22,022 nt of DNA from an uncultured Lachnospiraceae bacterium. GTDB taxonomy: Bacteria > Bacillota > Clostridia > Lachnospirales > Lachnospiraceae. A program made the position numbers and the translations under genes. Position 1 is the stretch's first letter. Each line of letters begins with the position of its first letter. The stretch lies in assembly GCA_947628025.1 (NCBI GenBank), contig CANQYH010000016.1, positions 1 to 22,022 on the forward strand. Reading direction: 5' to 3'. Shown piece after piece: positions 1 to 6,343 of this stretch. The notes beneath the pieces were generated by a model, which was not told the origin of the DNA, searched no databases, and worked only from the letters and a program-made list of their open reading frames with translations.

Positions 1-182
1 GCGGACAAAACCGCGCCCTGCACCTCCTCCATGTTCTTGAACAGCCCAAAAATCGGCTTGACCGAACACCCCAGCTCCTCCGCCAGCGCCCGCGCGGTGA
101 GCCCGTCGGGACCATCCCTCCGTGTCAGGTCCAGCGCGGCGCTTGTGATCTCGTCCCGTGTGAATTTGAATTTCGGCGGCAT
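1..182 (-). CDS. TetR/AcrR-family transcriptional regulator, N-terminal part (gene runs off the left edge)
   Basis: The visible 60 codons begin MPPKFKFTRDEI and read as a TetR-type DNA-binding domain: helix 1 with ITSAALDL, then LTARALAEELG and a turn-plus-recognition helix around CSVKPIFGLFKNMEEV. This is the usual N-terminal 45-50 residue helix-turn-helix of the family. The ligand-binding C-terminal domain lies outside the window, so the inducer and targets cannot be judged. The ATG at 182 is chosen because a GGGAGG ribosome binding site sits at 192-197, nine bases upstream. A consensus-like promoter and a perfect palindrome lie just upstream, which fits autorepression, the common mode for this family. 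No divergent partner gene is adjacent, so its target may be downstream of the window edge. Confidence 0.85.
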   Translation of the reverse strand, partial: MPPKFKFTRDEITSAALDLTRRDGPDGLTARALAEELGCSVKPIFGLFKNMEEVQGAVLS

Positions 183-214
183 GCCCACGTTCCTCCCATC
201 ATAGCGCATCTATT

Positions 215-224
215 GTTGCGCAAC
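215..224. promoter_or_regulatory. Palindromic operator candidate for the TetR-type regulator
   Basis: GTTGCGCAAC is a perfect 10-bp palindrome placed just downstream of the -10 box, over the expected start of transcription. Its position is right for autorepression by a TetR dimer. Binding by this particular protein is inference. Confidence 0.5.
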
Positions 225-235
225 TTATGTTACTT

Positions 236-263
236 ATTATACGCATTTATTTAAAAATGTCAA
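236..263 (-). promoter_or_regulatory. Sigma-A promoter of the tetR-type gene
   Basis: Read on the minus strand there is a perfect TTGACA (263-258), a 16-bp spacer and a perfect TATAAT (241-236). The predicted transcription start falls near 229, leaving a leader of about 45 nt before the ATG at 182. Confidence 0.8.
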
Positions 264-477
264 GAGGGCAGGAAATGGTTCACCAAATTTTTTTGCCGGC
301 TGCAATAAGTTAGGGTCGACGATCCGTGAGGGTTCTCACAAAATCATCGGCTCTGCGTCCGGTTCTTTAATGATGTTTTAATTTTCAACTTACAAATGGT
401 AATTTCGTCCTGGATATTCCATGGATTATCATTGATATAGGAGCAGGACATATCTAAAAGCGCTCCGGGTATAATAT
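264..477. other. Intergenic region without a convincing gene
   Basis: AT-rich compared with its neighbours. It contains a small hairpin (GTGAG, loop GGTT, CTCAC, near 327-340). A 49-codon minus-strand reading frame (344-493) without a ribosome binding site is present; it could be a decayed remnant but has no recognisable motif. Nothing else can be supported here. Confidence 0.5.
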
Positions 478-513
478 AAAATGAAGCGGTCATTCGCTTG
501 GCCGCTTCATTTT
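478..513. terminator. Bidirectional intrinsic terminator-like hairpin downstream of clpB
   Basis: A perfect 12-bp inverted repeat, AAAATGAAGCGG (478-489) and CCGCTTCATTTT (502-513), with a 12-nt loop. Its A/T-rich outer arms give a U-tract in either direction. It lies about 100 nt past the clpB stop codon and is the best candidate for ending that transcript. Confidence 0.6.
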
Positions 514-612
514 GCACTGCTCAGTTTTTTATAATGCCGAAAATGTATTCCATAGATTGGGAATCCAGCTATTCGCCAATCTGCCCTTTCATCGGAAACT
601 CCCGCTGCGATC

Positions 613-3204
613 TCACTCCACGTACGCGATCAGTTTATCTCCCGCCTCGGACGTATCGACCACGATCGTGTCGCCCTCGTGTACCGCGTCTTCCAGGATG
701 ATCTTCGCCGCCAGCGTCTCCACATGCTTCTGCAGATACCGCTTCAAGGGCCGCGCGCCGTAGACCGGATCGTAGCCATGCTCCACCACGAACTTCTTCG
801 CGCTACCGGTCAGGTCCACGCGCAGTTCCCGGTCCGCCAGCCGCCGGTTGGTGTCCGCGATCAGCAGGTCGATGATCCCGGCGATATTGTCCCGGGTCAG
901 CGGCTTGAACAGGATGATCTCGTCCAGACGGTTCAAAAACTCCGGCCGGAAATGGGCCCGCAGATCGTTCATCGCCATGTCCTCGGCCTCCTTGCGGATG
1001 CTGCCGTCGTCGTCGATCCCCTCCAGCAGGTACTGGGAACCGATATTCGAAGTCATGATGATGATCGTATTCTTGAAATCCACGGTCTTGCCGGTGGAAT
1101 CGGTGATGCGCCCGTCGTCCAGCACCTGCAGCAGCACATTGAACACATCGGGATGGGCTTTCTCCACCTCGTCGAACAGCACCACGCTGTAAGGCTTGCG
1201 GCGCACCGCCTCCGTCAGCTGGCCGCCCTCATCGTAGCCCACGTATCCGGGAGGCGCTCCGATGAGCCGGGCCACCGAATGTTTCTCCATATATTCGCTC
1301 ATATCGATCCGGACCATATTGGACTCGTCGTCAAAGAGGCTGGCCGCCAATGCTTTCGCCAGCTCCGTCTTGCCCACGCCGGTCGGTCCCAAAAACAGGA
1401 ACGATCCGATCGGCTTCGTCAGGTCCTTAATACCGGCCTTGGAACGGATGATCGCCTCCGTCACTTTTTCCACGCCCTCGTCCTGGCCCACGACCCGTTT
1501 GTGCAGCTCCTGATCCAGATGCAGCGTCTTGCTGCGCTCGCTCTCCGTCAGCTTCGCCACCGGGATGCCGGTCCACCGGGAAATGATCCGCGCGATCTCG
1601 TCGTCCGTCACGCTCTCACGCACCAGGCTCAGATCCTGCTCCCGGATCTTTTTCTCTTCCTCGGCCAGCTGCTTCTGCAGTCCAGGGAGCTTGCCGTACT
1701 GCAGCTCCGCCGCCTTGTTCAGGTCGTACGCCTGCTGGGCCTGGGCGATCTCCCGGTTGACATTCTCGATCTCCTCACGCAGGGACGACAGCTTCTCCAC
1801 GGAATGTTTCTCATTCTCCCACTGGGCTTTCTTCGCCGCGAACTCATCATGAAGCTCTGCCAGCTCTCTCTGCAGATCTTCCAGCCGCTCCTGGCTCAAA
1901 TGGTCCGTCTCTTTCTTCAGCGCCGCTTCTTCGATCTCCATCTGCATGACTTTGCGGGACAATTCATCCAGCTCCGTCGGCATGGAGTCCATCTCCGTTT
2001 TGATCAGGGCGCAGGCCTCGTCCACCAGGTCGATGGCCTTATCCGGCAGGAACCGGTCGCTGATATAACGGTCGGACAGAACGGCCGCCGACACCAGCGC
2101 CGAGTCGGTGATCTTTACGCCGTGGAACACCTCGTACCGCTCTTTCAGGCCGCGGAGAATGGAAATGGTACCCTCCACCGTCGGCTCGTCTACCATGACC
2201 GGCTGGAAACGGCGCTCCAGCGCGGCGTCCTTTTCCACATATTTCCGGTACTCGTCCAGCGTGGTCGCGCCGATGCAGTGCAGCTCGCCGCGGGCCAGCA
2301 TGGGCTTCAGCAGATTGCCCGCATCCATCGCGCCATCGGCTTTCCCGGCTCCCACGATCGTGTGCAGCTCGTCGATGAACAGAATGATCTGCCCGTCGCT
2401 CTTTTTGACCTCCTCCAGCACGGCTTTCAGACGTTCCTCAAACTCGCCCCGGTACTTGGCCCCAGCGATCAGAGCGCCCATATCCAGCGCGAACAATTTC
2501 CGGTCTTTCAATCCTTCCGGCACGTCGCCGCGGACAATCCTCTGGGCCAGGCCCTCCACCACCGCGGTCTTGCCGACGCCGGGTTCCCCGATCAGCACCG
2601 GGTTATTCTTGGTCTTGCGGGAAAGGATGCGGATCACGTTGCGGATCTCGCTGTCGCGGCCGATCACCGGGTCCAGTTTCTGGTCCCTGGCACGCTCCAC
2701 CAGGTCGGAACCGTATTTCTCCAGCGTGTCGTAGGTAGCCTCCGGATTGTCGCTGACCACCCGCTGATTGCCGCGGACCGTGCTCAGCGCCTGCAAAAAC
2801 GTCTCCCGATTGATGCCGTACTGCTTAAACAGCTCCTTGACCGTCCGGTCCGGCTGGCGCAGCATGGACAGAAACAGATGCTCCACCGACACATACTCGT
2901 CGCCCATGGCTTTCGCTTCGTCCTCGGCATTGATCAGCACCTTGTTCAGGTCGTTGCTCATATACAGCTGGCCCGCGCCGCTGACTTTCGGCAGGCGCTC
3001 CACCGCCTGGCGCGCCTCATTCACAAACATATCGCCGGACAGGTTCATCTTCGTGATCAGCTTCAGGATCAGGCTGTCCTCCACTGTCAGCAGGCTCAGA
3101 AGCAGATGCTCCTGCTCCAGCTGCTGATTGCCGTGCTCATAGGCCAGCTTCTCGCAGTTCTGCACGGCCTCCATGGATTTCTGCGTAAATTTATTAATAT
3201 TCAT
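613..3204 (-). CDS. clpB: ATP-dependent chaperone ClpB (Hsp100 disaggregase)
   Basis: A cytosolic AAA+ hexamer that, with DnaK, pulls polypeptides out of aggregates. The 863 residues match the usual length. Order: Clp N-domain (about 1-150); first AAA+ module with Walker A GEPGVGKT at 206-213 and Walker B ILFIDE near 274-279; a coiled-coil M-domain around 410-525, the segment that separates ClpB from ClpA and ClpC; second AAA+ module with GPTGVGKT at 606-613 and the segment VVLFDEVEKAHPDV; then the C-terminal D2 small domain. No IGF-type ClpP-binding loop was noticed, consistent with a disaggregase rather than a protease partner. The ATG at 3204 follows a GAGGAGG ribosome binding site. Its own promoter overlaps a CIRCE-like element, so heat-shock control by HrcA is likely. 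Confidence 0.97.
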   Translation of the reverse strand: MNINKFTQKSMEAVQNCEKLAYEHGNQQLEQEHLLLSLLTVEDSLILKLITKMNLSGDMFVNEARQAVERLPKVSGAGQLYMSNDLNKVLINAEDEAKAMGDEYVSVEHLFLSMLRQPDRTVKELFKQYGINRETFLQALSTVRGNQRVVSDNPEATYDTLEKYGSDLVERARDQKLDPVIGRDSEIRNVIRILSRKTKNNPVLIGEPGVGKTAVVEGLAQRIVRGDVPEGLKDRKLFALDMGALIAGAKYRGEFEERLKAVLEEVKKSDGQIILFIDELHTIVGAGKADGAMDAGNLLKPMLARGELHCIGATTLDEYRKYVEKDAALERRFQPVMVDEPTVEGTISILRGLKERYEVFHGVKITDSALVSAAVLSDRYISDRFLPDKAIDLVDEACALIKTEMDSMPTELDELSRKVMQMEIEEAALKKETDHLSQERLEDLQRELAELHDEFAAKKAQWENEKHSVEKLSSLREEIENVNREIAQAQQAYDLNKAAELQYGKLPGLQKQLAEEEKKIREQDLSLVRESVTDDEIARIISRWTGIPVAKLTESERSKTLHLDQELHKRVVGQDEGVEKVTEAIIRSKAGIKDLTKPIGSFLFLGPTGVGKTELAKALAASLFDDESNMVRIDMSEYMEKHSVARLIGAPPGYVGYDEGGQLTEAVRRKPYSVVLFDEVEKAHPDVFNVLLQVLDDGRITDSTGKTVDFKNTIIIMTSNIGSQYLLEGIDDDGSIRKEAEDMAMNDLRAHFRPEFLNRLDEIILFKPLTRDNIAGIIDLLIADTNRRLADRELRVDLTGSAKKFVVEHGYDPVYGARPLKRYLQKHVETLAAKIILEDAVHEGDTIVVDTSEAGDKLIAYVE

Positions 3205-3248
3205 AATGACTCCTCCTCTCGGAATCTCCCTTTCTTTGTTCTACTCGT

Positions 3249-3277
3249 ACTATAACACATGTTGTTAGCAGAGTCAA
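3249..3277 (-). promoter_or_regulatory. clpB promoter
   Basis: On the minus strand: TTGACT (3277-3272), 17-bp spacer, TATAGT (3254-3249). The leader to the ATG at 3204 is about 35-40 nt. The -35 box lies inside the CIRCE-like inverted repeat. Confidence 0.75.
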
Positions 3278-3291
3278 GAGGTGAGTGCTAA
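3265..3291. promoter_or_regulatory. CIRCE-like HrcA operator at clpB
   Basis: On the minus strand, a perfect TTAGCACTC half-site, a 9-base spacer and a degenerate second half CTCTGCTAA (consensus GAGTGCTAA; 6 of 9 match). Geometry (9-9-9) equals the established CIRCE element bound by HrcA. The box covers the -35 hexamer, so bound HrcA would occlude RNA polymerase. Only one arm is perfect, so affinity may be lower than at groESL-type sites. Confidence 0.7.
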
Positions 3292-3426
3292 TTTTTTTAA
3301 TATTCTGCAGCAACTCCAAACAATTTCCATTCACCCGGAACCTGTTTCCCCCATTCCGGCACGTTTCGCGGTCCGGCAAACTGCCTGCGCGGACAGGCCG
3401 CCGCCGAAATGCGCGAAAGTTCCTCT

Positions 3427-5652
3427 TCATCCGACCGAATCCGCTATGACCAGCGGCGTCATCTCTCCCTCGCAGAATACGCTCAGCCTGTGAAGCGCCC
3501 GCGTACATTCCACATATAATACCTTTCGGTCGTCCTCGTCCATATAATTCTCCACGCCGGCGTCGCACACGATCACCTCGTCGAACTCCAGCCCCTTGGC
3601 CATATAGGACGGAAGCAGGAGGATCCCGCTCAGTTCCTCCGCTCCGCCGCTGCGGATCTGTTTGAGCTTTACGCGGGACTTCAGATCCTCAAACAGATCG
3701 TCGCACCCGCTCTCATTCTTGCACAGCAGGCCGATCGTTTCCATCCCTCTCTCCCGGCAGAGCCGGATCTCATCCTCGATCCCGCTGAGATATTCCGCCC
3801 GGCTGTCAAACGCCCGGACACTCACCGGGTCCCCGCTCCGGTTGAAGCTGGCGATCTCCGGATCCCGGCCGAGGAACCGGAGGCTGAACTGCAGGATCTC
3901 ATTGGTGCAGCGGAAGCTCTTTTTCAGCGTTACCAGGGAACTGTTTTCTTTTCCCAATATCTCCCGCACCTGCCCATAAAACGAAAGATCCTCCTGCTTG
4001 GCAAGGGTCTGGTTCACATCCCCAAGCACCGTATATTTGGCGTCGGGGAACAGCAGGCCAAAGATCGCATACTGCAGCGGGTAATAATCCTGCGCCTCGT
4101 CGATGATCACCTGCCGGATATGACGGTAGTCCTGATCTCCGTACAATCTCAGGCGCAGCCACACCAACACTACCGCGTCGTCATAATCGATGCGGTTCTC
4201 TTCCAGCGCCGCCAGCGTATGCGCCCGGATCTCTTCGATCTCTTTCTCCGTATAGGAAACGGCATCCCCTTTCGCCGTGTTCGCTCCGCCGTCGCGGGAA
4301 TCTCTCCCCAGCGCTTCCCGGACATACGTCCTTTCGCTCCAAAAGATCCGGTACAGCCGGTACAGATCCGGCTCCAGGATCCCCTGCAGCTCCTGGAACA
4401 GCGCGTTCTGCATCTCTCTGCCGGCAATTTTTCTTTCGCTGGAGATCTCCTCCCAGACCCAGAGCGCGCTCTCCCGCAGCCGGGCCGCCAGCGGCCGCTC
4501 CGGATTGCGAAGCACCTGCTGGATCAATTTCTCTTTTGTGACGATCCGCCGTCCGTTAAAATACAGATCCTTAAACTCCATCCAACGGGCCGGTATCTCC
4601 TCCACGAACCGGTTCAGCGCACGCAGAAAAGCCGCGGAAGTTTTCAGCTCCATCGACCGTTTTCTGCGTCTCCCCTCGTCCGTATTCCAAAGCGCTTTTT
4701 CCAGAAACGCGCTGCAGGATTCGGTCTTTCTCCCTTTCAGCACCGACCGGACGATGTCCTCAAACACGTTCGACACCACATTTTCCTCGCCCAACTCCGG
4801 CAGCACGCCCGCGATGTACTCCTCAAACGCCGTGTTCGGGGAAAGGATCAGGATATTGTTGGCCGCCAGCCGGTTATTCAGTCCCTGGTACATGAGATAC
4901 GCCGCCCGATGCAGCGCGACCGACGTTTTCCCGCTCCCCGCCGCGCCCTGGATCATCAAAAGGTCATTCTCCATGTTCCGGATCAGGATATCCTGCTCCC
5001 GCTGAATGGTCTCGACGATCGCTTTCATGCCGGGGGACACATTCCGGGACAGCATCTGCCGCAGGATCTCGTCCTCAATGCTGATATCCGCGTCGAAAAA
5101 ATAGCAGAGGCGGCTGTCCTTGATCTCATACTGGCGCTTTTTCTGTACTTCCCCGCAGATCCGCCCCGCGGGCGCGTCATAATACGCCGGCCCCGTCATG
5201 AAGCGGTAAAATACGCCGGCGATCGGGGAGCGCCAGTCGTAAACGTAGATCTTCAGGGCCTTTTCCGTTTTCAGAGAATTCCTGCCGATGTAAACTTCTT
5301 CCGGTTCGCCGTCCCCCTCAAACAGGAAATCGACCCGCGCAAAGTACGGAGAACGGACCGTATTTTCCAGGCGGCCGATCCTGCGCTTCGTTTCCTCGTA
5401 ATCATCGGCAATGCCCGTCACCAGCGCCATCCCCTGGCTCAGCTCCACAAAGGCGTCAAAATTATCCGGGTCCGACAGATTGCCCGCGACGCCCTGCCCC
5501 ACATTCTCAAAGATCCCCTTTTTGACCTCCCGCATCTCCGTGCGCTTCGTTTCCAGCGTCTCCCGCGCCTGCTCCAGCTGCGACCGGGCCTCCGCGACGG
5601 TTTCCTCCAGATACTTTTCCTCCAAATCAAAATCCGGGTGCCTCGTTTCCAC
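3427..5652 (-). CDS. helD: HelD-like superfamily 1 DNA helicase / RNA polymerase recycling factor
   Basis: 741 residues with UvrD/Rep-type helicase motifs: Walker A GAAGSGKTS at 236-244, motif II IIDEAQD, the segment KSFRCTNEI, motif V KGLEFDEVIV and motif VI VECTRALHRL near the C-terminus. An N-terminal coiled-coil (about 10-50, EARSQLEQARETLETKR) precedes the first helicase lobe. That arm and the overall length fit HelD, the Gram-positive ATPase that inserts into stalled RNA polymerase and releases it from nucleic acid. The start is GTG at 5652, picked because of a GGAGAGGAG ribosome binding site seven bases upstream. It lies upstream of clpB on the same strand; clpB has its own promoter in the 222-bp gap, and no clear terminator separates the two. 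Confidence 0.88.
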   Translation of the reverse strand: METRHPDFDLEEKYLEETVAEARSQLEQARETLETKRTEMREVKKGIFENVGQGVAGNLSDPDNFDAFVELSQGMALVTGIADDYEETKRRIGRLENTVRSPYFARVDFLFEGDGEPEEVYIGRNSLKTEKALKIYVYDWRSPIAGVFYRFMTGPAYYDAPAGRICGEVQKKRQYEIKDSRLCYFFDADISIEDEILRQMLSRNVSPGMKAIVETIQREQDILIRNMENDLLMIQGAAGSGKTSVALHRAAYLMYQGLNNRLAANNILILSPNTAFEEYIAGVLPELGEENVVSNVFEDIVRSVLKGRKTESCSAFLEKALWNTDEGRRRKRSMELKTSAAFLRALNRFVEEIPARWMEFKDLYFNGRRIVTKEKLIQQVLRNPERPLAARLRESALWVWEEISSERKIAGREMQNALFQELQGILEPDLYRLYRIFWSERTYVREALGRDSRDGGANTAKGDAVSYTEKEIEEIRAHTLAALEENRIDYDDAVVLVWLRLRLYGDQDYRHIRQVIIDEAQDYYPLQYAIFGLLFPDAKYTVLGDVNQTLAKQEDLSFYGQVREILGKENSSLVTLKKSFRCTNEILQFSLRFLGRDPEIASFNRSGDPVSVRAFDSRAEYLSGIEDEIRLCRERGMETIGLLCKNESGCDDLFEDLKSRVKLKQIRSGGAEELSGILLLPSYMAKGLEFDEVIVCDAGVENYMDEDDRKVLYVECTRALHRLSVFCEGEMTPLVIADSVG

Positions 5653-5708
5653 TGCAACGCTCCTCTCCTAAAATGATCCGCCAATAGCCTGTGATACTTC
5701 ACCAGTTT

Positions 5709-5737
5709 ATCATACCCCAAACCGAAGAAACAGTCTT
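5709..5737 (-). promoter_or_regulatory. Possible helD promoter
   Basis: TATGAT (5714-5709 on the minus strand) with a weak AAGACT 17 bp upstream (5737-5732). The -35 region overlaps by two bases that of an oppositely oriented promoter at 5736-5764, so the two may compete. Confidence 0.35.
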
Positions 5738-5764
5738 GTATTGCGGGATTTTTTATAGTATAAT
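5736..5764 (+). promoter_or_regulatory. Promoter of the hairpin transcript
   Basis: TTGTAT (5736-5741), 17-bp spacer, perfect TATAAT (5759-5764). The predicted start is near 5771, four bases before a long inverted repeat that ends in a T-tract. Confidence 0.5.
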
Positions 5765-5770
5765 AAATAT

Positions 5771-5832
5771 AGTGAAAAAGGCAAGGCTAGATTCCAACTT
5801 GGTATAGTTGGATATATAGCCTTGCCTTTTTT
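5771..5832 (+). ncRNA. Putative short hairpin RNA or terminator cassette
   Basis: A perfect 15-bp inverted repeat, AAAAAGGCAAGGCTA (5775-5789) and TAGCCTTGCCTTTTT (5817-5831), encloses a second 7-bp stem TCCAACT/AGTTGGA (5793-5799, 5806-5812) with a 6-nt loop; short unpaired stretches of three and four bases separate the stems. The outer arm ends in six T residues, so the structure is also an intrinsic terminator. Because a promoter lies directly in front, the transcript would be about 60 nt and almost wholly base paired. It could instead be just a bidirectional terminator, or a small mobile repeat. No family was recognised. Confidence 0.4.
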
Positions 5833-5835
5833 GTA

Positions 5836-5923
5836 TTTGGGACATCATTCATTTAAAAATAACTGCTATTTACTACCTATTTACCGAAAAGATTCCCGTT
5901 GAACAAGATTTTAGTTGAAATGC
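5836..5923. other. AT-rich spacer before the antitoxin promoter
   Basis: No gene or clear structure is visible between the hairpin and the antitoxin promoter. Confidence 0.5.
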
Positions 5924-5952
5924 TTGACAATGTAAATCAAAATGCGTATAAT
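5924..5952 (+). promoter_or_regulatory. Consensus promoter of the antitoxin gene
   Basis: Perfect TTGACA (5924-5929), 17-bp spacer and perfect TATAAT (5947-5952), among the best sigma-A matches in the window. The leader to the ATG at 5981 is about 22 nt. Confidence 0.85.
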
Positions 5953-5980
5953 AAAGATACAATCGAAAGGAGATGATCGC

Positions 5981-6253
5981 ATGGCTACAACTCCTACTCA
6001 GGTCCGCATCGATGCGGATATCAAGCGTGAGGCAACGGCACTCTTTGCCAGTCTTGGTCTGGATATGTCGGGCGCGGTAAACCTGTTTCTGCACCAGTGT
6101 GTTCTTCGCGGCGGATTGCCTTTTGCTGTGGAAGTTCCGCAATACAGTGACAAAACGCTCAGCGCGATGGCAGAGGCCAAAAGAATATCCCGCGACCCTG
6201 ACGTCAAAGGATACAACAGCATGGAAGAGTTAAAGGCGGCGCTTGACGACTGA
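5981..6253 (+). CDS. RelB/DinJ-family antitoxin
   Basis: 90 residues, starting MATTPTQVRIDADIKREATALF. The N-terminus is a ribbon-helix-helix DNA-binding segment (TQVRIDADIKREATALFASLGLDMSGAVNLFL, residues about 4-35), the hallmark of RelB/DinJ antitoxins, and the C-terminus (EAKRISRDPDVKGYNSMEEL) is the region that normally wraps and inhibits the RelE/YafQ toxin. The ATG at 5981 is preferred over an in-frame one at 5942 because AAAGGAGATG precedes it and the upstream ATG lies within the promoter. The stop overlaps the ATG of the next frame by one base (TGATG), the usual antitoxin-toxin coupling, but that toxin is broken. The strong promoter is normally repressed by the antitoxin-toxin complex; without toxin, control is probably looser. 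Confidence 0.9.
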   Translation: MATTPTQVRIDADIKREATALFASLGLDMSGAVNLFLHQCVLRGGLPFAVEVPQYSDKTLSAMAEAKRISRDPDVKGYNSMEELKAALDD

Positions 6254-6324
6254 TGTACCAAGTCAAATTCACCACAACTTACAAGAAAAGCTATAAGCTG
6301 ATGAAAGATATTTTCAAAAAATAA
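6253..6324 (+). pseudogene. Truncated YafQ/RelE-type mRNA interferase toxin (N-terminal stub)
   Basis: Starts MYQVKFTTTYKKSYKLMK, which is the typical beginning of YafQ-type toxins (consensus MY.VKFT..YK.SYK.MKKRG), coupled to the antitoxin by a one-base overlap. After residue 18 the match is lost, and the frame ends after 23 residues at TAA in an A-rich stretch. An intact toxin is about 90 residues with catalytic histidines and an arginine in the distal half; none of that is present, and the next gene ends only 20 bases further on. The deletion has therefore removed most of the toxin gene. It is not expected to be toxic. Confidence 0.75.
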
Positions 6325-6343
6325 AGCACACCAACGTCCGGCG

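Noticed and set aside
344..493. 49-codon minus-strand frame (starts MTASFYIIPG)
   Set aside because: No ribosome binding site, overlaps the terminator stem and shows no known family. Could be a remnant of a lost gene, but cannot be supported as one.
679..3255. Very long open frame antisense to clpB
   Set aside because: It mirrors a well-supported ClpB gene; its translation is low-complexity (rich in Leu, Arg, His, Gln), has no motif and no ribosome site. GC-rich codons on one strand commonly leave the other open.
5775..5831. Two-part hairpin considered as an integron attC site or IS end
   Set aside because: No attC consensus boxes, integrase or transposase nearby, and a perfect arm with T-run is better explained as an RNA structure or terminator.
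5942..5980. Longer antitoxin start at 5942
   Set aside because: That ATG lies within the -10 region of a perfect consensus promoter and lacks a ribosome site; the ATG at 5981 has AAAGGAGATG upstream.
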